A stretch of DNA of 64,000 bases from Tanypteryx hageni (lineage: Eukaryota; Arthropoda; Insecta; Odonata; Petaluridae). The position numbers and the translations under genes were made by a program. The notes beneath the pieces are model-generated. The model was not told the origin of the DNA and did no database searches. It was given only the letters and a program-made list of their open reading frames with translations. The DNA lies in contig CM054113.1 of NCBI GenBank assembly GCA_028673005.1, positions 176,993,956 through 177,057,955 on the forward strand, given 5' to 3'. This document shows positions 34,547 through 46,774 of this stretch, one piece after another (positions within the stretch are counted from its first letter, which is position 1; every line of letters starts with the position of its first letter).

Positions 34547-34892
34547 TCCTATACCAGAGGTCGGCAACGCGGTGACCGCGGGCGCCATGGCGCCCGTAAG
34601 ACATTTGTGTGTCGCCCGCCAGCCAAAAAGAGAACTCAAGTTAAACAATTACGAAAAACTCTCAGGAGACCAATACGTTGCGGAACAAGATGAAGAATAG
34701 AACTTTGTAACCAACACTTTAATCTTACATCACACCGAGTCGAATCGTATGTCAGTTACAAAATAACATCGTCAAAGTCAGGACTTATAAGCGAACAGAA
34801 TGCGTGTACTATAGCTCCGTTAGCCGGTTCAGGCTATTTGGAGGTAGGCGCTCGATACGGGAAAACTATTTCCCTATGTCGCATGAAACTCC

Positions 34893-35055
34893 CAAGTTAT
34901 TGTCAAAAGTCGTTGGTTTCGGAGTTCTGTCCTCCATCTTGTAGCATAACTTGCTTCAAGTTTTTGTTGAAAGTCGTTGGTTTCGGAGTTATGTCCTCCG
35001 TCTTGTAGCATAACTTGGCTGGAGTTATTGTTGTGAGTCGTTGGTTTCGGAGTCC
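34893..35055 (+). repeat. 64-bp tandem repeat inside hAT-2
   Basis: About 2.5 units sharing GTCGTTGGTTTCGGAGT and CTTGTAGCATAACTTG, placed between the left terminus and the transposase start. Confidence 0.8.
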
Positions 35056-35222
35056 CGTTCTTCGCTTAGTATACAAAGTACAGGGTTTGGGAGATTTTTG
35101 TTCGTCTCTTACAATAACAGCCAGTGATAGCTGATTTCCCTCTTCATTGGTTAAACATAAATCAATTTAAATTGACCAACAGTTCACAATATTTCTGATA
35201 TTTTCCCGATATTCAGTGTGTT

Positions 35223-37199
35223 GTGCTTATTAATTCATTTGTAGAAAATTTCATCACCATTATTAGTAATAAGAGGCCAAGGACATATTACTTCAATGTT
35301 GATTGGGAAGAACAATTCTGTTTTATTGATTTGAAAGGAAAGTGTGTTTGTTTATTGTGCAATGCTTGTGTCGCACTTTCAAAGAAAAGTAATGTTGAAA
35401 GACATTTTAATACGGTCCACGGAAATTTTAATACTAGTTATCCGTTAAACTCGGAGATCAGAAAAAAGAAAATTTCTGATATGAAATCTATTTTAACTAA
35501 ACAGCAGGGTATTTTTACCAGACCAGTGCAGCAATCATAAAGAGCAACGATTGCATCACTTAAAATTTCACATTTGTTGGCCAAGAGGAAAAAGCCTTTT
35601 GAAGATGGCGAGATTGTAAAAGAAGCCATGTTAGCAATTGCTGACTCACTTTTCGAAGATTTTAAAAATAAAAATGAAATTACCTCAGCAATCAACACGA
35701 TTCAGTTATCAGCAAGAACAGTTACAAGAAGAATTGATGTTATTGCAACTAATATGGAGAAAGAGTTGGCAAATGATTTACAAAAATGTATTTTCTTCTC
35801 GTTGCAACTGGATGAGTCAACAGACATATCAGACACTTCTCAATTGGCTATGGTTGTGAAGATGGTGTTTAATGATTTTTCAGGAAAGGAAGAATTTCTT
35901 AAAATTCTTCCATTAAAGGGACGAACAAGAGGTGAAGACATTTTTTTAGCTTTTAAAAAATATGTCCAAGAAAGTAATATACCATTAATGAAGTTGACCG
36001 CAATTACTACAGATGGTGCTCCTTCGATGATAGGTTGTAAAAATGGATCTATTGCGCTATGTAAAGAAGACCCTCTCTTTCCAAAATTTATTTCATATCA
36101 CTGCATTATACACCAAGAAATGTTATGCGCAAAAGTTCTTCATTTTCAGCATGTCATGAAAACAGTAGCAAAAATAATAAATTTCATAAGAGCCGTACCA
36201 ATGAAACACCGATTATTTAAACTGCTTTTACAAAGAAAAGATGCCGAATTCGATTATCTCCTTTTACATACCGAAGTTAGATGGCTCAGCAGAGGCAAAA
36301 TACTTGAGGTTTATAAATCTCATAAAGGAGGTAAAGGAATTTCTCACGTCAAGAAATGAATATTATGCACAGTTGGATGACAAAGCTTGGTTGATGGATT
36401 TCGGATTTATTGTTGATATAACTATAAAATTGAACAAACTGAATATGGAAAAATCAACATATTGCAAAAATGATAAGTGCATTCAAATGTAAATTGGCAT
36501 TGCGGAAGTCTCACCTGTCATGGGAAGTTATATATCTTCCTAAAATTTTTAAACTGACCAGCTATTCATAGCACCACCTCTCAGATACCCATTGCACGTA
36601 GGCCAGAGGGAATCATCAGGTTGTAAAAAAAGTCTCACCTAGAGAGAAATTCATTATCATATTTCCCGAAATTAAAATATATTATTGAGAGTCTGACTGA
36701 TGAAAATGTTACCACTGAACCATTTTCACAACACTTTGAAACTCTCCTGAAGGAAGTTAATTTTAGGTTTCGTCAGTTTTCTGAAGTAGAACCCATAATA
36801 ACATTCTTTGCTAATCCGTTCAATTTTGTGGACAATGATATGTCTGTTAATATTGGAACTTACTTTAATGTCGTTAACACCGAAGACTTAGAAACTGAAA
36901 TAATAAATATGCAGAATGATATTATTTTAAGGTCACATAAAAATGATGTAAACTTTTGGAATTTAGTTGACGAAAATTGCTATCCATTATTAAGAAAATG
37001 TGCTCTAAAAATTTATTCTTACTGTGCTTCAACATACACTTGCGAGTCCATTTTTTCAAGCATGAAACACTTGAAATCCAAGTACCGATCGAGACTCACC
37101 GATTACAATTGAGACAACAGCCTAAGATCAGGTATCTCGAGTTATGTGCCAAATTATAGCAAGTTGGCTGAAGATATGCAGTCTCAAGTTACACATTGA
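35223..37199 (+). pseudogene. hAT-2 transposase (GTF2IRD2-like), disrupted
   Basis: The first frame (35223-35540) has a BED finger: CLLCNACVALSKKSNVERH...H. After a stop, a 261-codon frame (35574-36359) carries LAKRKKPFEDGEIVKEAM, the catalytic block LQLDESTDIS, ITTDGAPSMIG, YHCIIHQEMLCAKVL and HTEVRWLSRGKIL. A frameshift near 36,310 leads to LIKEVKEFLTSRNEYYAQL (36241-36492), then a degraded stretch. The end (36828-37112) holds FWNLVDENCYPLLRKCALKI and STYTCESIFSSMKHLKSKYR, the dimerisation domain. The catalytic Asp residues are retained. The lesions are a few stops and shifts. Confidence 0.9.
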
Positions 37200-37389
37200 T
37201 TTATTTTTCATGTTTTTATAATAAATTCTTTAATAGTTTTTCTCTTATATATACAAAAATATCATTTTAATAAATACTTAATCTACTATTGTTACTTCAC
37301 TTCACGCCCCCTATAATTAAAGTTGTGCCCTCATAGTAATATAAATTGCGCCGTCGTAGGTGAAAAGGTTGCCGACCCCTGTCCTATAC

Positions 37390-37974
37390 TCTGAAAAATA
37401 TTTCCCTAGGGACGATATCTCCAAAGCACGAGTACATCAAATGCAAGCCATCCATATTGATAGACTCTGAAGATCAGAGAAGGCGTAGTGATGTTGATCT
37501 TCCCGAGATCATTACGTCAATCCAATTTAAAAAAAATTAATTACCTTCACCATCGTTCACGCTTCCCTTTGGGGCGGCAACGTGGGGTAATTTCGTGTTG
37601 ACTCAGACGATGGATTGGAGTGGCGCCATTAATGGTGTGTCCAGCGCAAACTTTGAGCGATTTAAGGGATGAAATTTCTGTATGTAGAGCATACGACCCG
37701 ACGAGAAAAACAGTTCCTTGAGAGCAGTCGCGGCGTTCGCAACAGCGATTTTTAATGGAACGAGCGATATTTGTTTTTATCCAATAAAGTGGAATATCTA
37801 AGAGAGTCCGTTCGGTTTTTATCACTTAAATGTAAAAATCGCCTGATTTGCTGCAAGTGGGAATACAGTCCTCGGCTACAACTGACCTCTGTTGCATAGA
37901 ATTCCGTTTAAACTATTTAATTGTTCTATTTTTTGCGAATCAAATAAGTCAATTGGTTGTTTAATTTTGTTATA
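37390..37974. other. Non-coding, nothing recognised
   Basis: Contains only short frames without domains. Confidence 0.4.
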
Positions 37975-37982
37975 CCTTAAAG

Positions 37983-38263
37983 CAGGGGTCCCCAAACTAC
38001 GGCCCGCGCAGTGATTTGATCCGCCCTGCCTTATGAGTAAGAGTATTCATCAGATGTCATTTATGATATCTAAACGACATTTTCTGAGTACTTGAGTGAA
38101 ATCTACTTTTAATATAAGCGAATTACATATTACAGAATCGAAAAAAAATTCAAAACTTGCTCTTTGAAATTTTCATACCTCCATTTGAAACGTCGTATGT
38201 GGCCCGCATATTGGATCATGAAGCCTCATGTGGCCTTTTCAGTAAAAAGTTTGGTGACCCCTG
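37983..38263. mobile_element. hAT MITE, 281 bp, perfect TSD
   Basis: Left end CAGGGGTCCCCAAAC, right end GTTTGGTGACCCCTG, flanked by CCTTAAAG at 37975-37982 and 38264-38271. Subterminal GGCCCGC words occur near both ends, as in many hAT MITEs. It has no coding capacity and its ends differ from those of hAT-1 and hAT-2. Confidence 0.93.
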
Positions 38264-38271
38264 CCTTAAAG

Positions 38272-39710
38272 GATTAAGTTACTTACATAAATCGCTGATT
38301 GTGTCTAATTCCATGGCTGTCGGACAGAAGTGGATCCTGTATCTAAAGAAACGCCAAAACCTGATTTAAAAGTTTATTGTAATTCTTAAAATCCCCATTT
38401 AAATTAAGCTCATTGTAGCGAATATATTTTGAGACCGTAATCAATGATGAATGGAATTAAATTTTTACTCAATCTATAAAACTATATTTTCTACGAAATC
38501 AATTGGTTTTATGATAATCATTCCTGATCCTTGGACCTATCCCCTTTTATCCGCCAGCCATGGAATTATAAAAGCTAGACAAATTTTTTGCGAAACGCAG
38601 CGGAATGAAAATTTTCCGAATTTTTACCAGTCGAAATATTTGCACAATTATATTTATCGACAAACCTCGAATTATAACAATCAAAATGAAGTTTTTTTAT
38701 CTGACAAAACGTAATAAGAACCCTTTTTATATCTCCTATGCTACGATTTAGAGCAACCCTACTTCACATCCCACTCCGAGACATGTTTTGTTTTAACCTT
38801 TGAGGGTTATTCAGTCCGGAAAAAAATTCGACGGTGTTCTTTCCGATGCTTAAAATTCAATTAGCGCCAGGTTATCTAGAAAAATCGCGTTTCAAAAATT
38901 TGTTCTCTTATAAGCGATCCGCGAAAAATGTGTGAGGAATTAAATCTCCATCGTCTTGCTCTCACGTAATCTTTTGTTTTTTGGACCATCACATGCTCAT
39001 TCATGTTTAGCCATTCCTTTTTCTGCTTCGTGGTGATATGAGAGAACAAAGAGAGGAAAACAGCTCGCGCTCTCTATTGCCAGCTGCCTCATTAAGAAAA
39101 TTTCTTGCATAATTAGACAGCATTAAATAGCGGACACCACGAGAATTCACCGCTTCACTCCTTAATTAACATAATTACTACGGATTTAACGTTAGAATGG
39201 AGGTTGCGAATGAACGAAAAATTTCGACTTTTAAAAAATTTATTCACAATATTTTTTAACGAGCGTTTTCAAGATGTTCGAGGATATACTGCTGAACGAA
39301 GACGAGCATAAAAATAATGCCTTTATTAAAAAAATCACGATCAGAGGGCATAAAAAATAACTAAAAACCCCATTCAAGACATGAAAGGAATGTAATAAAA
39401 AATCATATCTTCGAGCACGTTACCAAAAAGCACCTTCGAGCATTTTTTTATTTCTTCACGATCCTTGGAGGTCCATAAAAAAGAAGCGTTAAAAAAATCG
39501 TCCCTTTTCAAAATGTTCGCGAAAATGTCTCCGATCCTGACGAGGAGAGAGAAATAAATGGCGATAAGGTTGGTGGTTGTGGCCTCTCGAAAGATGGGCT
39601 TGAATCGCGGAGAGTATTTACACCGCCTATTGCGTGTTTAAATCTTCGTAATTTGGATGAAGAAGAGAGATGGAGCGATGATTTCGACGGAGGGTTATTT
39701 TTTTCTTCTT
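38272..39710. other. Non-coding, nothing recognised
   Basis: AT-rich with no supported feature. Confidence 0.4.
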
Positions 39711-40350
39711 CTAAATAAGAGAGATAGAAAGTAAGGTTATGGGACTTTTTCCTTTCTCTCTCTCTCCTCTCAAAAGTTAAAGGGGCTATGCATTAAGGAG
39801 AAGGATAGGGACTAGTAGATTTTGGCTATTTTATTTCTGTATGTGGGTAGGGTTATTTTTGTTCCACTTCTAAATAAGGGCGGTGTAAAGTAAAGATATG
39901 AGACTTTTTATCTTTCTCTCTCTCTTTTATCCCAACATTTAAAGGGGCTAGGTATTACGGAGGACACACAAACGACTTTATTAAGGGCAAAAAAAACTAT
40001 ACAAGTCCCTTCTTAAATTTAGCCCGTTGGTCATGTATGACATAAGGTACATATTAACTACATATTTGGTTATTAGAACATGGGTCATTACCATAGAATT
40101 ATGTTAGGTTTACGAGTTGAAAAAACACTGTGTATCAGCCTTGTTTAAGACGAAAAAAATGTACCAATGCGGAAAACACTTAGGAAAGGGGTAGGGACTA
40201 GGAGAAAAAGAACAGAAGCGATTTTGACTTTTTTATTTCTCTGCTGGTGCTTGTTCTAAATACGAGCGATGAAAAGTATGGATATGAGACTTTTTCTCTC
40301 TCTCTCTCCTGTAAAAATTTAAAGGTGCTATGTAGTAAGGGTTAGGAGAA
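39711..40350 (+). repeat. Three spaced copies of a ~95-bp CT-containing unit
   Basis: Units start near 39,711, 39,870 and 40,256. Each reads CTAAATA, then RGTATGGGACTTTTT-like sequence, a (CT)n core, and TTAAAGGGGCTATG. A fourth related piece lacks the core (TAGGGACTAGGAG, about 40,190). Confidence 0.6.
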
Positions 40351-40429
40351 AAAAGTACCGAAGCGGTTTTGGCTTTTAAAAATTTTTGTGACGGTGAATA
40401 GGAAATAGAGTTGATAGTAGTTTTCCTTT

Positions 40430-41045
40430 TTAATGGGATGGGATTAAAAGGATTTGGGCCGGGCGAGCGGGATGGAGGAAGGTCGAATGTATACGTTGCG
40501 GATGGACGGTTTGGCGAAGGAGGACGAATTTGGTCTAGGTGGAGTGAGGGGGAGGAAACGAGGCGGAAAAGGTTAAGAGGGAAGGGGTAGGATAGGTGGA
40601 GGATAGGAAGAAGCATGTTTACTTCGACGAAAATGGAAGACCTAAGGGAGGAAGGAGGGGGAGAGTGAGTTAGGGAACGGCGGAGGAGTAAAGGGTTTCA
40701 AAGCGCGGATGGATTAAGTCGGCATTGGGGCTTAGTTAACCAAACGGTCGTGGGGTAGACAGGGACGGAGAAGGGAAGAGGAGAGGTGGGAAGGAGGATT
40801 TTGGAGAGGGAGAAATGGAGGAGAGATGGGGAGGAGAAGTTAGAGGGAGCGAAGGTTTTGGAAGATGAAGGGATAGACTGGGAGAGTGAGGGAGGATAGT
40901 GAGAGGTAGAGGGAGAGAGACGTAAGGTGAGGGGAATGGCTCTAGCTGGACGGAGGATGGTAGGCAGATAAGGAGGAGAAAGGCAGAGGGAGTGAGTGAG
41001 GAAGGAGGCGGAATAAGAGAGAGGGAGATTGCCGCTTAGTTTCAC
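40430..41045 (+). repeat. Purine-rich tract (GGA/GAGG)
   Basis: About 600 bases dominated by G and A on the plus strand. Long minus frames here are Pro/Ser/Leu-rich artefacts. Confidence 0.7.
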
Positions 41046-43775
41046 GCAGCGATGGACCTATTTCGAGCGATGGTAACAGAGATGGAGTTAGGGACGAGGT
41101 CCGATGCTGTAAAGGAGGACGAAGTTCTTGGGACGTTTAGGTCCGTCTCGTTGGGCCCGTAAATGTTATAACGAAGTAGTCTGTAGATGCGCGTGGCTAT
41201 ATTGGTTCCGTAGAAATTTTTATGGCTACGAGGAATGAACGAATAAGCTCATTTTCTCCTCTATCTTTTCCGATTATTTAGGTGGTGTCATTTATTATTA
41301 TCATTTAGGTTACTATTGCTTTAGTTGGCTCAAATGTCGGTCCTAGTTTAAATTTTTTAATTTTTCCGCACGCCTCACTCGGTATTTCGCAGTGTTATCA
41401 ATGGTTGTAAATAAAGTTTAATAAATTAAGAAGCAATTAATGCGAACGTTTTTGTTAGGAGATGCTTAGAAGTGGTTTTAATGTAGGTAATAGGTTGCAA
41501 TCCCACTTGAAAGATGAATTTTGAATAATATCGCCTTGCTTTTGCATCCTCAAAATATTCCGTTTGATGCCGTCTTGATTTATAAATATTCTAACTTTCA
41601 CGATCTCAGGAGGCTGTTTTTAAATATGGTAGGTCCAGAATTTCTATGTATGTGACGTGAGAAAGCTTATACGAACACTTGAATTTTAGCCATAAGACAT
41701 TAAATTTGCGCAAAGCGGATTTCCTAGAGCGTCCTTTTCCAATAAAGTAACCCAGCGTTGCATAAGAGGTTGCCGTATAACTAAGACATACCTTTAAAAA
41801 AGTCACGAAATCTAGGGAAAAGTTTAATATTGAAAGTATTTAGAAAAATGCTAGCCTTAGGGCCTTCTTAAAGTTTCGTTGATAAACAAGAAAATTTTCT
41901 TCGTTTCTTTTTTATTACTTTGGAAACGACCTTGAACTCAAATAAAATGGTCGAACAAAAAGGCATTTTTCCCCTAAAGAATTTTCCGAAAAGTTTTGAG
42001 TTGCGATGCATAGAACCGGTTTTGCAGCTCACCATTCTCAATGGAGACCAGTAATGTTACTTGAAACCATTAATACAATTTCTTTCTTTTGTCGTTCTTC
42101 CTTTAGAGGGTACACGATTCAAGCCTTTAAAAGTCTCCGTGCGCTTTCATTCTGCTGGGTAAATAACATTTTTCGAAAGAGCGTAGAAGAAAATAACAAT
42201 GGCTTCTAGCCGAATATCTGAGATATTGTTTCGGGCGTTGTTTACTTACTGCCCTCGGAAAAAAGAAGAGTATAATGTACTTCTTTGTCCCTCGGACATA
42301 TATGTTCGTGAAACTTTGATTTTGGCGATGCCACAATTTATTTAGCGTGAGATTTATGTTTACATCAATACAGAACAAGTACGGCGATGTTCAAATATAG
42401 TAAATACTACGTTTTCCTGGATCTTATGAATTTTTTAAGTCAAACGTTTAAAAAACCTCAAAAATTGAAAGCAATAATAATTTTGTGATAAATGAAAAAA
42501 GGGTTTTATATAAATTTATTTATGAATTATCAGAGTTTAGAAATGAAAATTTCCCGTTTTCAGATAAAAGAGTTGTATAATTTTTATGAATGACATTCAT
42601 AAGCGTTTGAATAAAGAGAGAATCAACAGTACTATTAAAATTTATTCACTAGAATTTCTTTTGGTTTCACGGATATCATCACTAGAAATACCGTTTAAAG
42701 CGAGTATTATCATTTTTAATTTGAAATCGTTTGTTCGACTGAAAAATTAACTGAAATCTGCATTTTTGCCTCGTAAAAGCAACTGTTCAGGTTTTAGATA
42801 AAACATTCAACTCGGCACAGAGCTATATTTGTTAGTGTTAGTCATACAGACGCTGTTGGTATACACGCCCAAATTTACTTTCTGTATTATTAATAGATTC
42901 GTTTGGAGTAACTGCTTTGTAACGTAAATTGGATGTTACTTTTTTGGTTAATATTCGACTGAAAGAGAAGGATAAGGGATTCCTAAATCGATATTTAATT
43001 TGTTAGGTGATCGAGATATTTTAAGATGTTAAACCGTTAAAAGAATTGTTAAGAAAACAAGCTCGACGAATCACGGTTGAGATGGATTTTGCCCCGCCTA
43101 CTTTATCTAAGATTGCAGGAGAAAAAGCGCTCTGGTGGCGGTGTTATCTTTTTAAGTTTATTGTTAGACCCCTTGCCTTGTTTTGTTTTAATTCACATAT
43201 CTCTGAGGAAATATTTATTTCGTAGTGCTTTCTAAACAGAAAGAAATTCACAAAGCGGGTTTTTATTTACTGGCACAGACCGAAGTTTGAAAAACATCGC
43301 TCCGCTCCTCATTGTCCAGAAAAATATTTTCTTAGAGTTTCTGGACTTGGAAAACGAAGTGTTACATTTGCTGGGGAAGCCTAGCTTATTAAAAATTCTT
43401 TCTCGCTAGCATTCTTTACGCCAATAGAAATTACAAAAGAGGTTGTAGAAACGATTCCCAGATTTAAAAGGGACGCAACTTTACAAAATATCATAAAAAA
43501 GAAGCCATAAAAATAGTTTAGCAAATCAGATGCACTTTTTCATTTTTCGAAACACAGGTCAAAAAGCAAAAGGAGGGGAAGAGAATGCGTGGAAAAAACG
43601 CGAAAGCTCTTTTGAGGCGCGGCCTGCTTGCTTTCGAAATTGTTGGAATGCCGCGAGGATGTGGTTAAGAGAAACAAACATTACGTTATCGGTCAGCTAA
43701 TATTTTTAAGAAAACACCTACGCTCAGAGCGAGCGTGTAAGCGAAGCGTTCTGAGAGCAAGGTCTGGCCTCAGAA
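41046..43775. other. Non-coding, nothing recognised
   Basis: About 2.7 kb of AT-rich sequence without a domain-bearing frame. Confidence 0.4.
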
Positions 43776-43801
43776 GAGAAAGAGAGAGAGAGAGAGAGAG
43801 A

Positions 43802-43853
<52 letters not shown>
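43776..43853. repeat. Compound microsatellite (GA)n-(GT)n-(GA)n
   Basis: GA, then GT, then GA runs. It is flanked by duplicated GAGCG-type words. Confidence 0.93.
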
Positions 43854-43857
<4 letters not shown>

Positions 43858-44611
43858 ATGGGAGAGAATCTACCACGGAATCATTTATGTACTCTTCGGG
43901 AACAGCTGCAGGCCATACTTGATTAAAGCATTACGCCTATTCCAAGGAGTACTAAAGGAACTCGAAGAAATTAGGAGGAGCGAGGAGGAAAGGATAGATT
44001 TGAGGGAGGGACTTGATATAAATTTAGCGCCAAAGGGCTGACTGCTTGATTAATGACACCATACACCCCATGTTATTAAGTGAGCGAACGATTTGATACG
44101 GAAGCGGTTTTAATTGCGAGCGAAAAGTTCAACAGCGGGATGTTTTATTTATTTTTTTTAGATTCCTTCCCTCTGTAGAATCGGCCGAGGAAATTCTGCC
44201 GAGTGTAAGAACGTCGAAAAGGCCACGAAGGAAATTTTACGATCTCGGGTTGTGGCTCTGCGTTCTCATGGTGCGTTAACTTTTTATCGGGCCAGATATT
44301 TCTGATAGTGAATTTTCGGTTGGAAAATGTAAAAATGCGTGGAAACAAGAAATTTTCTCTGCGATTAAATGTACCAAGAGGCTGATTATTACGTACATAT
44401 TTGTTGACATTGCCACTCGCAGTAACGTTGCATATGTCTACGAAACGGAAAAGAGCTTAACAGATTTTGGACCGACATAGATACATAATAATAAATTAGA
44501 AAATTATTCTCCTCAGAAATATAATAAACACGCAAAAACATTTACTGTAGAAGCACGCGTAAACTATACGCTATAAGGAAATATTTCTGAAATGGGAAAA
44601 AAGGTCTGCTA

Positions 44612-44614
<3 letters not shown>
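43854..44614. other. Non-coding, nothing recognised
   Basis: No supported feature. Confidence 0.4.
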
Positions 44615-44675
<61 letters not shown>

Positions 44676-44710
44676 ATGTCAACAAGGTGTTGGGATGAGG
44701 ATATATATAT

Positions 44711-44765
<55 letters not shown>
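44615..44765. repeat. (TA)n microsatellite pair
   Basis: Two long TA runs (about 44,615-44,673 and 44,701-44,765) are separated by about 28 unique bases. The second run ends exactly where the SINE head begins. Confidence 0.93.
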
Positions 44766-44767
<2 letters not shown>

Positions 44768-44934
44768 GCTACGATAGTTCAGTGGTAGAATATCCGCCTG
44801 GCAAGTCGAAGACCCGGGTTCGATTCCCGGTCATAGCAGACTTTTTCTCGTTACAAAAATATTCCCAACATTACAGCTTATGTCTGTCTGCATAGGATCT
44901 CCAGATCGCTTTATTCCATCAATTTCTATACACT
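44766..44934 (+). mobile_element. tRNA-derived SINE (third copy of the Gly-like family)
   Basis: The head at 44766-44839 has Boxes A (TAGTTCAGTGG) and B (GGTTCGATTCC). The acceptor arms CTGCTA/TAGCAG pair and the anticodon loop is CTGGCAA. The body (ATTCCCAACATTACAGCTTA) and end (TTATTCCATCAATTTCT) match the copy ending at 28,168. It sits against the (TA)n run, so its 5' border is not resolved by a TSD. Confidence 0.87.
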
Positions 44935-44940
44935 ATCTAC

Positions 44941-45395
44941 TTCAAAAGAGATTTATCGATTTTACCATATGGCTAAAATTAAATTGACATACTGTCCCTA
45001 AATTGCCATAAAAACATTGGAAAAACAATATGCGAATTTCGGCAACCAAGCAGCCGTCATTAATTCTACTACTATATACAACTGATGTTTGCTGGTTTTT
45101 CCAGAATAAATGGAAAATTTAGTTATAGCGAATTTACTCGCGTATTTTCCCCGCTGTTTTGCACGAACTGTTTCCACTAAAACAAAGCTGGAGCAAATAT
45201 GCGGTTTTCTCCTATCGTATCAAAGTGATCATATCCGAAAAAATAATCCTTTATTTCCTCCTTATAGTTCAGGTAGAGCAATTATGCGATGGAGGCAATT
45301 ACGCGAGTAAATACGGTATATTTTGTCGAATGCATATATACACTAAAACGTTTTATTATTTTTTTATCAATTCATAGCTGAACTAGCCATCAGAT
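44941..45395. other. Non-coding, nothing recognised
   Basis: No supported feature. Confidence 0.4.
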
Positions 45396-45677
45396 TTGAT
45401 AGAAAATGATGAAATACTCCAAGGGATGGATTCATCTGGGTCAAAAAAATTATATGTTAGGTAGAGTCACTGTAAGACTTAAATTTCTTGCTATGCCTTT
45501 ACAACTTCTTTATTTAGTCATTAATATTTCACATGCAGCACACATAGGGCCAATTTACAGTGAAATCTATAACACAACAGGCAACAAACACAAACATCCA
45601 TGTCCTAGGCGGGATTCGAACCCGCGACCTTAGTATCCGTTGGCAGATACTCTAACCACCCGTCTACCAAGGCGCGT
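45396..45677 (-). mobile_element. Second tRNA-derived SINE family
   Basis: The minus-strand head (45675-45601) has Box B GGTTCGAATCC and a GTATC/GATAC anticodon-like stem. A body of about 200 bases continues to about 45,396 and includes CTGTAAATTGGCCCTATG. The anticodon loop seems to be 8 bases and the acceptor does not pair well, so a functional tRNA is unlikely. The 3' border is estimated. Confidence 0.7.
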
Positions 45678-46771
45678 AGAGCACGAAGTTAACGCATATA
45701 AGGGATGTCTTGTCTGTCTGTCCGTATGTCCTTCCTCATAAGTTCTCGAATGAGGTTTATGTGATGTTTTTTATCAGATAGTTATATTGAAAGCATTCAA
45801 TCGAATAGATTTAATGAAACAATTAGAGCATCTTGCCTAAAGTAGGATATGAAGGGACTTTTTCGTGTCCCCTTTATAATGTGTGACGTCAATTTTGAGC
45901 TCTGGAAACAAACATTGTAGAGGAGCTCTCGAAAAGTGCCACACCTAATCATCAAACTTTAGCGTTGCAACATCGTGCGCAACCGCTATTCTTTTTTCTC
46001 TCCGATTCTTTTTTGCATATGATTTGGCTATATGCCAGGGCTCAAGTTTGGCTTATAGTACCTTAATTATAAAAATCGTTAATATAGGATTAAACTTGAT
46101 TTTCATAAATGATAGTTAGAATAGAGGGATAGCAACTGATTTACTACTGCAATTACCGCTGGCGAGATCGAAGGTTCGGTTATCGAGAGACGGTCGAGTC
46201 CGGGGATGTGTCGAGGGTAGGAGCCAATTTTCCGGACACGACATTTTTGGCCGCCGTTCTAGAGCCCATGGAATGGAAAAGGCCTTTCGGAGAGCACCTC
46301 CATCAAAAGCCACCGTTTTATTGTAAAGATTTTGGTCGTTTCTACCAGAACTGACAGTCGGAGGGGCGTTTCCCGTCTTTCCAGAGGAGCAGGTTGTGAT
46401 AACGCGGTCGGGAAAAAGGATGCTGTTTAGTTGCCAACTTTCATCGCTTAGCAATAAGTTTGATTTCCATCCGTTTAGTTTCATTTCTAGGTAAGAAATG
46501 TAGGCATTTTGACGGTTTAGAAGACGTGGCACAAATGTGTATGATCGACGGAAGGAATATTTAAACCGTTGCTTTTTTACTTTCTCCACACGTAGTATAG
46601 GGGAAAGTATTGTTTTCATGAAAAAAATCGACACCGAGATTTCAACGGAAATACACGTTTTGAGGTCCCCTGAACACGTTTTCACCATTTTCTCGATGAT
46701 ATCTCTGTGCGTGTGTATGTGATAGCTTTCTTGTGGGTGCTCTAACTCAAAAACTATTATTACTATCGCAG
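45678..46771. other. Non-coding flank of LINE-B with an open minus frame
   Basis: The LINE-B reading frame continues without a stop through this sequence down to 46,116. The segment near 46,570-46,640 has a CTTTCTCC...GGGGAAAG inverted motif. No domain recognised. Confidence 0.4.
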
Positions 46772-46774
46772 GTT

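Larger units (their letters stand above)
34555..37381 (+). mobile_element. hAT-2, complete hAT element with perfect TSD
   Basis: The inverted ends are CAGAGGTCGGCAAC and GTTGCCGACCCCTG. The flanking 8-bp duplication TCCTATAC is at 34547-34554 and 37382-37389. The element carries a GTF2IRD2-type transposase on the plus strand, and its 5' part holds a GC-rich hairpin (CGGGCGCCATGGCGCCCG) and a 64-base tandem repeat. Confidence 0.95.

Noticed and set aside
45601..45675. Functional tRNA gene
   Set aside because: Eight-base anticodon loop and poor acceptor pairing, followed by a SINE-like body.
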